Shown here: positions 1-7,856 of the stretch, piece after piece
Layout: each line of letters opens with the position of its first letter
Position numbering within the stretch: position 1 is the first letter of the stretch
From: HR10 sp964615335
GTDB lineage: Bacteria > Acidobacteriota > Blastocatellia > HR10
Assembly (NCBI GenBank): GCA_964615335.1
Contig: CAZTMT010000013.1
Coordinates: 1-64,000 of the forward strand
Direction: 5' to 3'
Length of the DNA stretch: 64,000 nucleotides
Made by a program: the position numbers and the translations under genes
The notes under the pieces: model-generated
The model's input: only the letters and a program-made list of their open reading frames with translations
The model's database searches: none
What the model was told of the DNA's origin: nothing

Positions 1-318
1 GGGTTCCGCTTCGCTCCACCCCAGGCTATTTTCTGTCGCCCTCTTCGAGGGCTCTTTGAGGAACGGAATGCGGTGGGCTCTTTCAAGGCCTGGCTCTGGT
101 CTGTAGGGGAGTTTGGGGATGACTTTCAAGGCCTGGGGTGCTCCGCTCCGGCGGGCCCGAGAACCAGTTGGACTTCTCTTCATTCGGGATGTGCGCACCC
201 CTGCAATGCGAGATGGCGCGAAAGTTTGCTACGGAACGAGCAGCCGAGCGAAAAGCGGAAACGCGACCAGCGAGAAGGGACGCTCACGAACCTGGTGCTA
301 TCATGCACCTCTTCGCGG
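1..318. other. stretch without a recognisable gene
   Basis: I recognise no protein family in any frame here; short open frames exist but look like random GC-rich frames. A small hairpin (6-base arms, 38-43 and 47-52) is followed by TCTTT and could be the terminator of a plus-strand gene lying to the left. A 14-base direct repeat, CTTTCAAGGCCTGG, occurs at 80-93 and 123-136. Nothing else stands out. Confidence 0.5.
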
Positions 319-327
319 TGGTATACT
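319..327 (+). promoter_or_regulatory. extended -10 promoter for the subtilisin-like protease
   Basis: TGGTATACT gives a good -10 hexamer (TATACT, 322-327) with the TGn extension that can replace a -35 box. Predicted transcription start is near 334, about 100 bases before the chosen start codon. No convincing -35 is visible. Confidence 0.45.
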
Positions 328-435
328 TAGCGGACGATGAGAGTCGAGCATGGGAACGGAGCGCGTGGTCGCCTCTGCCCGACATGGAGAGCGCTTCGTC
401 GTGCGCGAGGACAGATCGCTGACTTCTATCGGGTG

Positions 436-2244
436 ATGCTCGCTTATTGGGGATTCGGCTCCCTCATCCTGCTTCTTCTTGTGGGAAGCACAGCGGGTCC
501 CCGAGCATCCACTTCTCCACCAACTCAGCCGCGCTATGTGCCCGATCATCTCATCGTTGGGTTTCGTCCGGGCGCATCTCTGCCGATAAAGGCGCTCATC
601 ACAAGGGAAGAGATGCCCCTTGGGATCTTACGGGAACTCGCGGCAACAGCCGGAGTGCGAGAGGTCGTGCGTTTGGCTCCACTTTTGCCGCGGCCTACGG
701 GTCGGCCGCAGCGGAGCGAAGCGCTCCGGCAGCAGGCTCCACGTTCTCCGGAAGAAGTGGCGCTTCTTCTGGAGCGTCACGGTCTGGATCGCCTGGTCCT
801 GTTGCGATTCGTTCGTCCCATTGATCCCGTGCGGATGGCTGAGGACCTCAAGCGCCGCTATCCGACCGAAATTGAATTCGCCGAGCCGGACCTCATCTTG
901 CGTCTGCATCTCATCCCCAACGATCCACTTTTCGGCCTTCAGTGGCATTTGCGGGATCGCAACATTCTTCCTGAGCGGCGAGCGGATATTTGGGCTCCGG
1001 AAGCCTGGGACATCACGACGGGAAGTTCGGAGGTCGTCGTCGCCGTCATTGATTCGGGTTTGGACGCCACGCATCCGGATCTCGCGCGCAAGCTCTTCGT
1101 CAATCCGGCCGAAATCCCAGGCAATGGCGTGGATGATGATCGCAATGGGTTTGTGGACGACGTCTCCGGCTGGGATTTCATCCGCGACGATAACAATCCG
1201 GACGATGAGAACGGACACGGAACCTGGGTGAGCAGCCTCATAGCCGCAGAGACGAACAACGCGCTGGACATCGCGGGTGTCAGTTGGGGGAGCCGTCTCC
1301 TTCCTCTCAAGGCCGGAGATGCGCAAGGGAACATTCTTCTCTCGGCGGCGATTCGGGCTGTGAACTATGCGACCGCGATGGCTCCTTCTGGAGTGCGCGT
1401 GCTCAACATGAGCTTCGGGGGACAGGGGACGAGCGTGGGATTTGAGCGCGCCCTTCAGGCAGCGAACGAAGCTCAGATCCTTGCAGTCGCCTCCGCGGGG
1501 AACGAGAGCCAGGATACGGATCGAAATCCTTCGCTGCCTTCCTCCCTCACGACGCGGTTGGACAACCTCGTCGCGGTCGCCGCGACGGATCGTTTCAATG
1601 GGCTGGCGTATTTCTCCAATTACGGACGATTGAGCGTGGACGTGGGAGCGCCGGGGGTAGGAATCCTGGGTCTCACGGTGCGAAATCCCGCTGCCGAGCT
1701 GGGGCGTTCCAGCGGCACCCTCAGCGCGAACGGGACATCTGCGGCGGCTCCGCTGGTGAGCGGTATAGCGGCGCTGATCTATTCGGCCTATCCGGAGAGC
1801 AGGCCGATTCAGGTGAAGATACGAATTCTCGCGAATGCGGATCGCTTCCCGGAGCTTGCCGAGAAGCTCGTCTCCGGCGGGCGCGCGAACGCCTTTCGAG
1901 CGCTCGAGCGCGATGAGATCGCTCCGGCTCCGATCGCCGATCTTCGCCTTGTACGTGATGGCACGGCGCTCGTGCTCACGTGGACGGCTCCGGGAGATGA
2001 TGGGATGTTCGGACAGGCCGCTTTCTATGATATCCGCTACAGCGTCTCGCCGATCACGGCGAGTACGCTGCGCTTCGCCACTCGGGAGAAGGATCCTCCG
2101 CGCCCGCAGCCGGCCGGGACGAACGAGACGTGGCCTCTTCCCCGAGACCTTCCCCCGCGCACCTACTATTTTCTCATTCGCGTCTTCGACAATGCCGGGA
2201 ACATGGCCGAATCGAACCAGGTGGAGGTCACCATCGCGCCCTGA
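436..2244 (+). CDS. secreted subtilisin-like serine protease (S8 family)
   Basis: A 602-residue exported protease. The chosen ATG begins a clear signal peptide (hydrophobic run at residues 8-18); the frame is open further upstream to an ATG at 337, but those residues are basic and not signal-like. Residues 30-185 look like an inhibitor-type prodomain, ending in the NDPLFGLQWHL motif common just before S8 domains. The catalytic triad is Asp206 (VIDSG), His261 (NGHGT) and Ser435 (NGTSAAAP), with oxyanion Asn356 (SAGN). The last 120 residues form a beta-rich, fibronectin-like tail. The family cleaves peptide bonds outside the cytoplasm; the substrate is unknown. The ribosome site is weak. Confidence 0.88.
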   Translation: MLAYWGFGSLILLLLVGSTAGPRASTSPPTQPRYVPDHLIVGFRPGASLPIKALITREEMPLGILRELAATAGVREVVRLAPLLPRPTGRPQRSEALRQQAPRSPEEVALLLERHGLDRLVLLRFVRPIDPVRMAEDLKRRYPTEIEFAEPDLILRLHLIPNDPLFGLQWHLRDRNILPERRADIWAPEAWDITTGSSEVVVAVIDSGLDATHPDLARKLFVNPAEIPGNGVDDDRNGFVDDVSGWDFIRDDNNPDDENGHGTWVSSLIAAETNNALDIAGVSWGSRLLPLKAGDAQGNILLSAAIRAVNYATAMAPSGVRVLNMSFGGQGTSVGFERALQAANEAQILAVASAGNESQDTDRNPSLPSSLTTRLDNLVAVAATDRFNGLAYFSNYGRLSVDVGAPGVGILGLTVRNPAAELGRSSGTLSANGTSAAAPLVSGIAALIYSAYPESRPIQVKIRILANADRFPELAEKLVSGGRANAFRALERDEIAPAPIADLRLVRDGTALVLTWTAPGDDGMFGQAAFYDIRYSVSPITASTLRFATREKDPPRPQPAGTNETWPLPRDLPPRTYYFLIRVFDNAGNMAESNQVEVTIAP

Positions 2245-2325
2245 CCGCCTCGATCTGGTGGAGGAATAAATCGCGCGCTCGATTGTGATTCTCTAAGCGA
2301 GGCGCGCACAAGTGGAGTCCCGAAG

Positions 2326-2364
2326 GGAGCGCCCCCGGGTGCGGGGAGGTCGTCAGGGCGCTCC
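2326..2364 (+). other. perfect inverted repeat between protease and sigma gene
   Basis: GGAGCGCCC (2326-2334) is exactly complementary to GGGCGCTCC (2356-2364), with a 21-base loop. There is no T-run, so it is not a classical terminator. It may limit read-through or form part of the sigma-factor leader; this is a guess. Confidence 0.35.
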
Positions 2365-2394
2365 GGCTCGCCCGTGGGATTTTGAGAAGGGCTG

Positions 2395-3018
2395 ATGATT
2401 CGACGATGGCGCGCGCGAAATCATGCCGAGCGCGAATTCGAGCGCCAGGCGCTGGCCTCTCTGGAAGGACTCTACAACTTCGCGCGGGTATTGACGCGAG
2501 ATCACACGGAAGCCGAAGATCTCGTTCAAGAGACCTACCTTCGCGCCTTTCGCGGCGCGGCCCAGAAGTTGCCGACAGGCGATGTCCGGGCGTGGCTTTT
2601 TACGATCATGCGGAACATCTGGATTAACGACCGGCGACGAAGGGCGCGACGCCCGGACACGGAGGAGCTGGATGCGGAAGGTGAGGACTTCGGGTTCAGC
2701 TCCGTGGCTCTGGCCGATGAGCGGAATCGTCCGGACCTGCTCCATGAACGGAACGCGCTCGGCCAGAAGATTCGTGAGGCCATCGAGAGCCTGCCCGCCG
2801 TATACCGAGAGGTCATCGTCCTGCGCTTTCTGGAAGGCTTCAGCTACAGTCAGATCGCGACGATCATCGGATGCCCGGCCGGGACGGTCATGTCGCGCCT
2901 CAGCCGCGCGCGCGCCGCGCTGCGAAAGCGGCTGGAGCAGGACATGCCGGGGAAGTCGGCGACGTCCCCTCCGCAGGAATCGAAGATTCGGGAAAGGACA
3001 GAGGGGGGAATCGCATGA
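2395..3018 (+). CDS. ECF-type RNA polymerase sigma factor
   Basis: A 207-residue sigma factor of the extracytoplasmic-function class. Region 2 (about residues 22-85) has the AEDLVQETYLRAF and RAWLFTIMRN motifs used for core binding and -10 recognition. Region 4 (about 128-182) has the YREVIVLRFLEGFSY and AGTVMSRLSRAR helix-turn-helix. The ATG at 2395 follows GAGAAGGG at a suitable distance. Its stop overlaps the ATG of the anti-sigma gene (ATGA), so the pair is translationally coupled. It presumably directs transcription of an envelope or stress regulon when its partner lets go; the regulon cannot be told from this window. Confidence 0.93.
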   Translation: MIRRWRARNHAEREFERQALASLEGLYNFARVLTRDHTEAEDLVQETYLRAFRGAAQKLPTGDVRAWLFTIMRNIWINDRRRRARRPDTEELDAEGEDFGFSSVALADERNRPDLLHERNALGQKIREAIESLPAVYREVIVLRFLEGFSYSQIATIIGCPAGTVMSRLSRARAALRKRLEQDMPGKSATSPPQESKIRERTEGGIA

Positions 3019-3842
3019 GGGAGCACGTCGTGCATCTAATCGAGCTTTATCTGGATGAGGAGCTGCAAGGCGAGGAGCGCCGGCAGTTCGAGGCGCATAT
3101 TGCCGAGTGCGCTTCCTGTCGGGCTCAGTTGGAGCGAGAGCGGAGCCTGCAGGCTCTGCTGGCCCAGGCACGTCCCCTGTATCCTGTGCCTGAGAACATG
3201 CGCGCGCGCGTGGAAGAGATGCAGCACGCTGTCCGAAGCGCGCGAAGGAGGCGCTGGGCTCTGGGACTGGCCGCCACGCTCTCGGGGATTCTCATCCTGG
3301 GAGTCTTCCTCCGCGAGGGAGGACGTCGCTTCTCCGAACGCGCCAGCCGCGGATCGGAATTCGCCCTCTTTGCGGCTGACACGCACCAGCGATGGGTTCG
3401 CGGGCAGCTCCCCCTGGAGATCCGAAGCCAATCGCCGGAAGAGATCTCGGCCTGGTTCGCCGACAAGGTTCCCTTCAACTTGAAGCTTCCGAGCTTTCGC
3501 GAGCTTCCCGATCAGCCCAAACCCTACCAACTGGAGGGCGCGCGCCTGGTGGGATTCAAAAACGATTATGCGGCCTACATCACCTATCGCATGTGGAACC
3601 GCCCGATCTCGCTTCTGGTCACCTCGGAGACGGTAGCCCGTCCCTCCGGCGGTGAGGAGATTCGCTCCCAGGGCCTCACCTTTCACTTCGAGGAGATCAA
3701 CGGATGGAAGGTCCTCACCTGGTCGGATCGCGGTTTGACCTATGCGCTGGTCTCTGATTTCGAAGAGCGGGGTCAGGCCTCCTGCATGGTCTGTCATCCG
3801 GGTCCGCGCGAGCAGAAGAAACTCGAAGAGCTGCGCCGATAA
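3015..3842 (+). CDS. transmembrane anti-sigma factor with zinc finger and C-terminal CxxCH
   Basis: 275 residues. The N-terminal cytoplasmic zinc-finger motif is His28-x3-Cys32-x2-Cys35 (zf-HC2 type), which binds the ECF sigma factor encoded just upstream. A single membrane span lies at about 81-99, after a run of arginines. The outer domain (about 105-275) has no named family that I recognise. It ends in CMVCH (Cys257, Cys260, His261), the exact pattern used for covalent haem c attachment in the periplasm. That would suit a redox- or haem-reading anti-sigma factor, but a metal site or a disulfide pair is equally possible. The start overlaps the sigma stop by 4 bases. Confidence 0.88.
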   Translation: MREHVVHLIELYLDEELQGEERRQFEAHIAECASCRAQLERERSLQALLAQARPLYPVPENMRARVEEMQHAVRSARRRRWALGLAATLSGILILGVFLREGGRRFSERASRGSEFALFAADTHQRWVRGQLPLEIRSQSPEEISAWFADKVPFNLKLPSFRELPDQPKPYQLEGARLVGFKNDYAAYITYRMWNRPISLLVTSETVARPSGGEEIRSQGLTFHFEEINGWKVLTWSDRGLTYALVSDFEERGQASCMVCHPGPREQKKLEELRR

Positions 3843-3878
3843 GCGGCATGCGGTTCGATTCCTCCCCTCGTTGCGCTC

Positions 3879-4271
3879 TCACGGCTTCGCTTTCGCGGCG
3901 AGGCGACGCCGGAAGTCGTCCACCCGGATGGGCATGCGCACATGTGTTCCCTCGCCGATTTTCTCGCGCTCGTCATGCGCCTCGATGGCGAAAGTGACCG
4001 TGCGCTCATCCACGGCGATGACTTCGGCCCGAGCGGTGACGGTCATCCCCACGGGCGTCGCCGCCAGATGCCTCACGGCCACCGAGACGCCGACCGAGAT
4101 CCATCCCTCGGGAAGATAGGGCTGAATGGCTTCGGCGGCGGCGATCTCCATGAGATAGATCATCATCGGCGTCGCGAAGGCAGCCGGCAGCCGCTCATCC
4201 ACGCGTGCGATCGTCAGCTCCTCGGTCACCATCCAGGTTCGAATCGCCGATGCGCCCAACGGAATGTTCAT
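3879..4271 (-). CDS. hotdog-fold acyl-CoA thioesterase (FlK-like)
   Basis: 130 residues, like fluoroacetyl-CoA thioesterase FlK and related small hotdog proteins. Typical segments are an N-terminal TEELTIARVDERLPAAFATP stretch, an MIYLMEIAAAEAI helix and the ISVGVSVAVRHLAATPVG strands. The family hydrolyses acyl-CoA thioesters; most members do not act on fluoroacetyl-CoA and the true substrate is unknown. The ATG at 4271 follows GGAGGA at 6 bases; upstream in-frame residues are not family-like. It is a single gene, converging with the anti-sigma gene and divergent from the acyltransferase. Confidence 0.8.
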   Translation of the reverse strand: MNIPLGASAIRTWMVTEELTIARVDERLPAAFATPMMIYLMEIAAAEAIQPYLPEGWISVGVSVAVRHLAATPVGMTVTARAEVIAVDERTVTFAIEAHDEREKIGEGTHVRMPIRVDDFRRRLAAKAKP

Positions 4272-4317
4272 CCGATCTCCTCCGTGCTCGAATCCCCGCG
4301 ATTGCGACAACCCGAAG

Positions 4318-4323
4318 ATTATA
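4318..4323 (-). promoter_or_regulatory. -10 element for the thioesterase gene
   Basis: A perfect TATAAT on the minus strand, about 47 bases before the thioesterase ATG. No good -35 is seen at the right spacing. It lies back to back with the plus-strand promoter at 4336-4363. Confidence 0.45.
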
Positions 4324-4335
4324 CACGGCGGCGCA

Positions 4336-4363
4336 TTGACACGCCCCCTCTCCATGCTATGCT
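4336..4363 (+). promoter_or_regulatory. sigma70-type promoter for the acyltransferase operon
   Basis: TTGACA (4336-4341), 16-base spacer, TATGCT (4358-4363). Predicted start near 4370, giving a leader of about 24 bases before the ATG at 4394, with AAGGAG in place for ribosome binding. Confidence 0.65.
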
Positions 4364-4393
4364 AAGGGAGGAATCCAGCAAGGAGCAGAGATC

Positions 4394-5086
4394 ATGTGGA
4401 GACAAATGATGCCTCCTCGTTACGGCTCCGAACTCATCGAGACGATCTTCGACGACTTCCTGGCCCGTCTGGAAGAGAAGCTGAACGATCCGCGACGGGA
4501 TCGGAACGAGATCGTGCGCGAGATGCTCTACGAACTCTATCTGGCCGAAGCGCCGAATTTTCAGAAGCTGAATGATTATACCTTTCCGATCGTTGCGCGC
4601 GCGGTGATCGCCGGCTTCGATCCGCGGAACGTGCGGCTGGAGGCCGAAGCCAGCGGCGAGCTGGATCCGCAAAAATATGCCCCGCGCAAGCCGCTCATCT
4701 GGTTCTGGTACATGTTCGATCACTCGTCGCTGGGACTGAACGCGCATCTGGGCCTGCGCGTGCGCCGCATCCTGGCCCCGCACATCTTCGCGCGGGTGGG
4801 AGAGAACTTCGTCTGCCATCGAGGCGTTCGCTGGAGCTGTGGATACAATCTCTCGATCGGGAACAATGTCACGCTCCAAAGCGATGTGCTGCTGGACGAC
4901 CGAGGCGCGATCGAGATCGGGGATGATGTCTGCATTGAGAGCGGGGCCCATGTGCTGGCTTCTTCATCGGGACCGGCGACGGTCATCGAGCGCGGCGTTC
5001 GGATCGGGACGCGGGCCATTGTCCTGGCCGGAGCGCGCATCCCGGAGGGAACAGTCGTTCCTCCGGCGCATGTTGTGGGACCGTGA
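4394..5086 (+). CDS. left-handed beta-helix (hexapeptide) acyltransferase
   Basis: 230 residues. The N-terminal half (1-115) is helical. From about 130 there are hexapeptide repeats (SIGNNVTLQSDVLL, IEIGDDVCIESGAHV, VIERGVRIGTRAIVL) ending in IPEGTVVPPAHVVGP, typical of trimeric acetyl- or acyltransferases of the maltose/serine O-acetyltransferase type. The acceptor could be a sugar or a lipid-linked glycan; no specific assignment is possible. The ATG at 4394 has AAGGAG 9 bases upstream. Its TGA overlaps the GTG start of the next gene. Confidence 0.78.
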   Translation: MWRQMMPPRYGSELIETIFDDFLARLEEKLNDPRRDRNEIVREMLYELYLAEAPNFQKLNDYTFPIVARAVIAGFDPRNVRLEAEASGELDPQKYAPRKPLIWFWYMFDHSSLGLNAHLGLRVRRILAPHIFARVGENFVCHRGVRWSCGYNLSIGNNVTLQSDVLLDDRGAIEIGDDVCIESGAHVLASSSGPATVIERGVRIGTRAIVLAGARIPEGTVVPPAHVVGP

Positions 5087-5748
5087 AGCAGGTCAGACAA
5101 TCCGCCGAGAGGATCAGCGTGCGACGTCGAAAGTCGCTTGTCGCTTTTGTGCTCTTCGGACTCCTTCGGCAAGGGGCTTTCGCCGGGGAGCTGCCGGGAC
5201 TGGGGAGGGAAGGGCTGGCGAGGATTCAGGCCTCTTCCTCATCGGGGCGTCCTTCTGAGCAGGCTCAGAAGCCTCCGGCCCCCGCGCCTGCTCCAGAGAA
5301 GAAAGAACCGGAGCCCCCGATTCGGGATCCTCTCACCGATCCGGAGAAGGAGCTTCTGGATCGCGCGGCGATCGAGTACCGGAAGGCCGAATACCGCCGC
5401 GCTGTCGAGGCCTCCGAACAGATCCTCCGGCGCGCGCGAGACCTCAGCCAGCAATGGGAGAGGCGTTCCTCTTCCCGACGCGTGGAAGAGCTTCTTCAAG
5501 AGATCGAGCGCCTCGCCCGTCGCGTTCGCTCGCTCAGCGGAGCGGGCGATCTGGAGGACCGCGAGCCGTTCCCCGAAGATCTCGGCCAAGCCGTGAAGCG
5601 CCTGCGCGAATCTGCCGAACGCCTGCACACGGCGCTTCGAGCGCTCACGGCCTATGTCATCTCGATAGAGGTCATGGAGCGCTCGGATGAGATCATCCGT
5701 CTGGCTCGATACTTGCGCGAGCAGGTGCGGCAGCGTGACAGAACGTGA
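5083..5748 (+). CDS. secreted helical protein of unknown function
   Basis: 221 residues, starting with a GTG that overlaps the acyltransferase stop (GTGA). The N-terminus carries basic residues and then a hydrophobic stretch (about 19-33), likely a signal peptide. A Pro/Ala/Glu-rich linker (about 55-80) follows. Residues 85-220 are predicted to be charged alpha-helix, probably coiled coil, from the dense Arg/Glu pattern. I recognise no family. Tight packing between the acyltransferase and the VWA gene suggests a shared task at the cell surface, but this is inference from position only. Confidence 0.65.
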   Translation: MKQVRQSAERISVRRRKSLVAFVLFGLLRQGAFAGELPGLGREGLARIQASSSSGRPSEQAQKPPAPAPAPEKKEPEPPIRDPLTDPEKELLDRAAIEYRKAEYRRAVEASEQILRRARDLSQQWERRSSSRRVEELLQEIERLARRVRSLSGAGDLEDREPFPEDLGQAVKRLRESAERLHTALRALTAYVISIEVMERSDEIIRLARYLREQVRQRDRT

Positions 5749-5749
5749 G

Positions 5750-6811
5750 ATGCCAGCCCGTTTCCTCAAGGCCTTGCTCCTTGGTGTTTTCATGGCAGGG
5801 CTCTCCGGGGCCGAGCAGGAGCGCTCCGAACAGGAGCCGATCATCCGCCTGGATGCTCCGCTGGTGCTGCTTCAGGTCACGGTCACCGGAGGCGATGGTC
5901 GCTACGTGTCAGAGTTGAGCGCGCGCGACTTCACGATCCTCGAAGAGGGGCGCCCGCAACCGATCGCGCATTTCAGCGCCGAGGAGACGCCCTTTGCCGT
6001 CGCCATTTTGCTGGACACGAGCCGAAGCATGGAGCGCATGCTGGGGATCGCGCGCGCGGCCGCGCGAGGATTCGTGCAGGGCCTGCGCGAGAAGGACGTC
6101 TTCGCCCTCTACGCCTTCGCCACGCGGTTCGCCCAGGTGCAGGCGTTTGGCTCCTACCCGGAAATCGAGCCGGAGATCTGGGGTCTGAGAGCCGAGGGGT
6201 ACACGGCTCTTTACGATTGCCTGGTCGGCGCGGCGCGCGATCTGGCCGAGCGTCCCGAGAAGCGGCGCGCCATTGTGCTTCTCTCCGATGGAGCCGATAC
6301 GGCGAGCCGCGCCTCCCTGGAGGACGCGCTGCGAGAAGCGCTCGCGGCGAACGTGACCATCTACGCCGTAGATCTCATGGACGAGACCGCCCTCTCGGCG
6401 ACCGAAGTCCTCCGCGCTCGTTCCGCTTTGCGCACTCTGAGCGAGCAGACCGGAGGCCGATACATCCGCGACCCCGGAGGGGCGCAGATGTACGCGACGT
6501 TTCAGGAGATCGTTCGGGAGCTGGGGCACCAGTATACGCTGGGCTACTATCCCACCCTGGAACGGCGCGACGGACGATGGCGTCGTCTGGAGGTGCGCGT
6601 CGCGCGTCCGGGCGTCACCGTGCGCACGCGACGGGGATACTTCGCCCCCAAGGACTCCGGGCGCGCGTCATCCTTCGATGAGGACCTGCGCGATGGCGAC
6701 ATCGCGGCCATGCGAGAGCGAGACATGAGCGCGCCGCCCCCCAAGGGCCTGCAGACGCTCCTGCGCGCGCGCGTGGAAGACGATTCGCGGCTGACCGCTC
6801 GGGGAGGGTAA
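5750..6811 (+). CDS. secreted VWA-domain protein (VWFA-related Acidobacterial type)
   Basis: 353 residues. The ATG at 5750 starts a signal peptide; a GTG 15 bases upstream in frame is an alternative start. After a beta-rich N-terminal section (LVLLQVTVTGGDGRYVSELS, a recurring mark of this Acidobacteriota-enriched family), the VWA domain has the metal-ion site DTSRS (Asp89, Ser91, Ser93) and LSDGAD further on. The VWA fold binds protein partners through a divalent metal ion. The domain ends near the RRGYFAP motif; the last 45 residues are probably tail and are encoded antisense to acpS (6668-6811). Last gene of a three-gene plus-strand run. Confidence 0.85.
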   Translation: MPARFLKALLLGVFMAGLSGAEQERSEQEPIIRLDAPLVLLQVTVTGGDGRYVSELSARDFTILEEGRPQPIAHFSAEETPFAVAILLDTSRSMERMLGIARAAARGFVQGLREKDVFALYAFATRFAQVQAFGSYPEIEPEIWGLRAEGYTALYDCLVGAARDLAERPEKRRAIVLLSDGADTASRASLEDALREALAANVTIYAVDLMDETALSATEVLRARSALRTLSEQTGGRYIRDPGGAQMYATFQEIVRELGHQYTLGYYPTLERRDGRWRRLEVRVARPGVTVRTRRGYFAPKDSGRASSFDEDLRDGDIAAMRERDMSAPPPKGLQTLLRARVEDDSRLTARGG

Positions 6812-7045
6812 AATCTCGACGTCATGCCAGCGAATGCCGCCTCGCTTACCGGTGCCGAGAGCTTTGAGCGCCGCTTCCTTTGCGGCGAAGCGCGCGGCGA
6901 AACGCTCAGCCGGATGCGCCCCGCGCCGACAGTAGGCGATCTCGGCCGGCGTGAAGACGCGCGCCAGAAAACGCTCGCCGAAGCGCTCCATCACGTCCTC
7001 GATGCGCGAGATCTCGACAAGGTCTATGCCGATGCCTACGATCAT
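6668..7045 (-). CDS. acpS: holo-[acyl-carrier-protein] synthase
   Basis: 125 residues, the usual AcpS length. It transfers the phosphopantetheine arm of CoA to a serine of acyl carrier protein, activating it for fatty acid synthesis. The N-terminus has the GIGIDLVEISRIE motif with magnesium-binding Asp8, and RFAAKEAALKALG supplies Glu57. The C-terminus HVSLSHGRDVAIAQVLIE is also typical. The 3' 144 bases are shared, antisense, with the VWA gene, and its ATG (7045-7043) overlaps the ATG of the divergent yfiH-like gene (7044-7046). It therefore has no non-coding flank on either side. Confidence 0.93.
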   Translation of the reverse strand: MIVGIGIDLVEISRIEDVMERFGERFLARVFTPAEIAYCRRGAHPAERFAARFAAKEAALKALGTGKRGGIRWHDVEILPSPSGQPRIVFHARAQERLQALGGRRAHVSLSHGRDVAIAQVLIEG

Positions 7046-7856
7046 GCCTCCGTTCCAGCTCCGAACGCGTGAGGATTCCTCCTTCTTTCTCTGCGTCCCT
7101 CTTCTCTCCGTCGGCCTGCTTGTGGCCACCAGCACGCGGCACGAGCAAGAGCATGCCGCAAGTCGAGGAGCTTTTCAAGGCACGCGCGCCGCATCGTTTG
7201 CGCGGTTCCTCCGGGCCCTGGGGGTGTCCGAGCGCCCCCTGATCACCCTCCGGCAGCGGCATACGCATGAATGTCTCATCCTGGATTCCGATGCGCGGGA
7301 TGTGAGCCGGTGGCGCGATGAGCCTCCTGTGGGCGATGCCGTGGCGACGCGCTGCGGAGAGATCGTGCTGGGGATCCATACGGCCGATTGCGCCCCGATT
7401 TTCCTCGTGGACATGCGGACACGCGCCCGCGCAGCCATTCACGCGGGATGGCGCGGCACGCTCGGGCGCATCGTCGAACGCACATTCCAGAAGATGGCCG
7501 CGCATTTCGGGACGCGTCCCGAGGACTGCCACGCGGCCATTGGCCCTGCGATCGGACCGTGCTGCTACGAAGTCGGTCCCGAGGTGCTCGACCTCTTCCG
7601 CCGCGAGTTCCCCTATGCCGAGCAGATCATCCTCTCGCCGAAAGCTTCGGGCCATGCGCACCTGGACATCGTGGAGGCCAATATCCGCCAATTGCTCGCC
7701 TGCTCGATCCCGGGCGCGCAGATCTACGCGAGCCGACTCTGTACGGCGTGCCATCCCGAGCTTTTCTTCTCCCACCGGCGCGATTCCCGACAGGGGCGCC
7801 GCATTGGGCGCATGCTCTCGGTGATCACTGATCTCCCCAAGGAGCTTTCGCTCTGA
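7044..7856 (+). CDS. yfiH: YfiH/PgeF-type multicopper polyphenol oxidase-like protein (purine nucleoside phosphorylase family)
   Basis: 270 residues. The family (Cu-oxidase_4 / DUF152) includes enzymes reported as laccase-like and as adenosine/inosine phosphorylases, and E. coli members influence cell-wall editing. The metal-site residues are present: His73 (QRHTH), Cys116 (HTADC) and His133 (IHAGWRG), plus IGPCCYEVGPEV. The start is set by homology: about 10 residues precede the usual PLLS...STR segment. In-frame ATGs at 7026 and 7032 are alternatives and would extend the overlap with acpS. Its stop overlaps the next start (TGATG). Confidence 0.85.
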   Translation: MPPFQLRTREDSSFFLCVPLLSVGLLVATSTRHEQEHAASRGAFQGTRAASFARFLRALGVSERPLITLRQRHTHECLILDSDARDVSRWRDEPPVGDAVATRCGEIVLGIHTADCAPIFLVDMRTRARAAIHAGWRGTLGRIVERTFQKMAAHFGTRPEDCHAAIGPAIGPCCYEVGPEVLDLFRREFPYAEQIILSPKASGHAHLDIVEANIRQLLACSIPGAQIYASRLCTACHPELFFSHRRDSRQGRRIGRMLSVITDLPKELSL

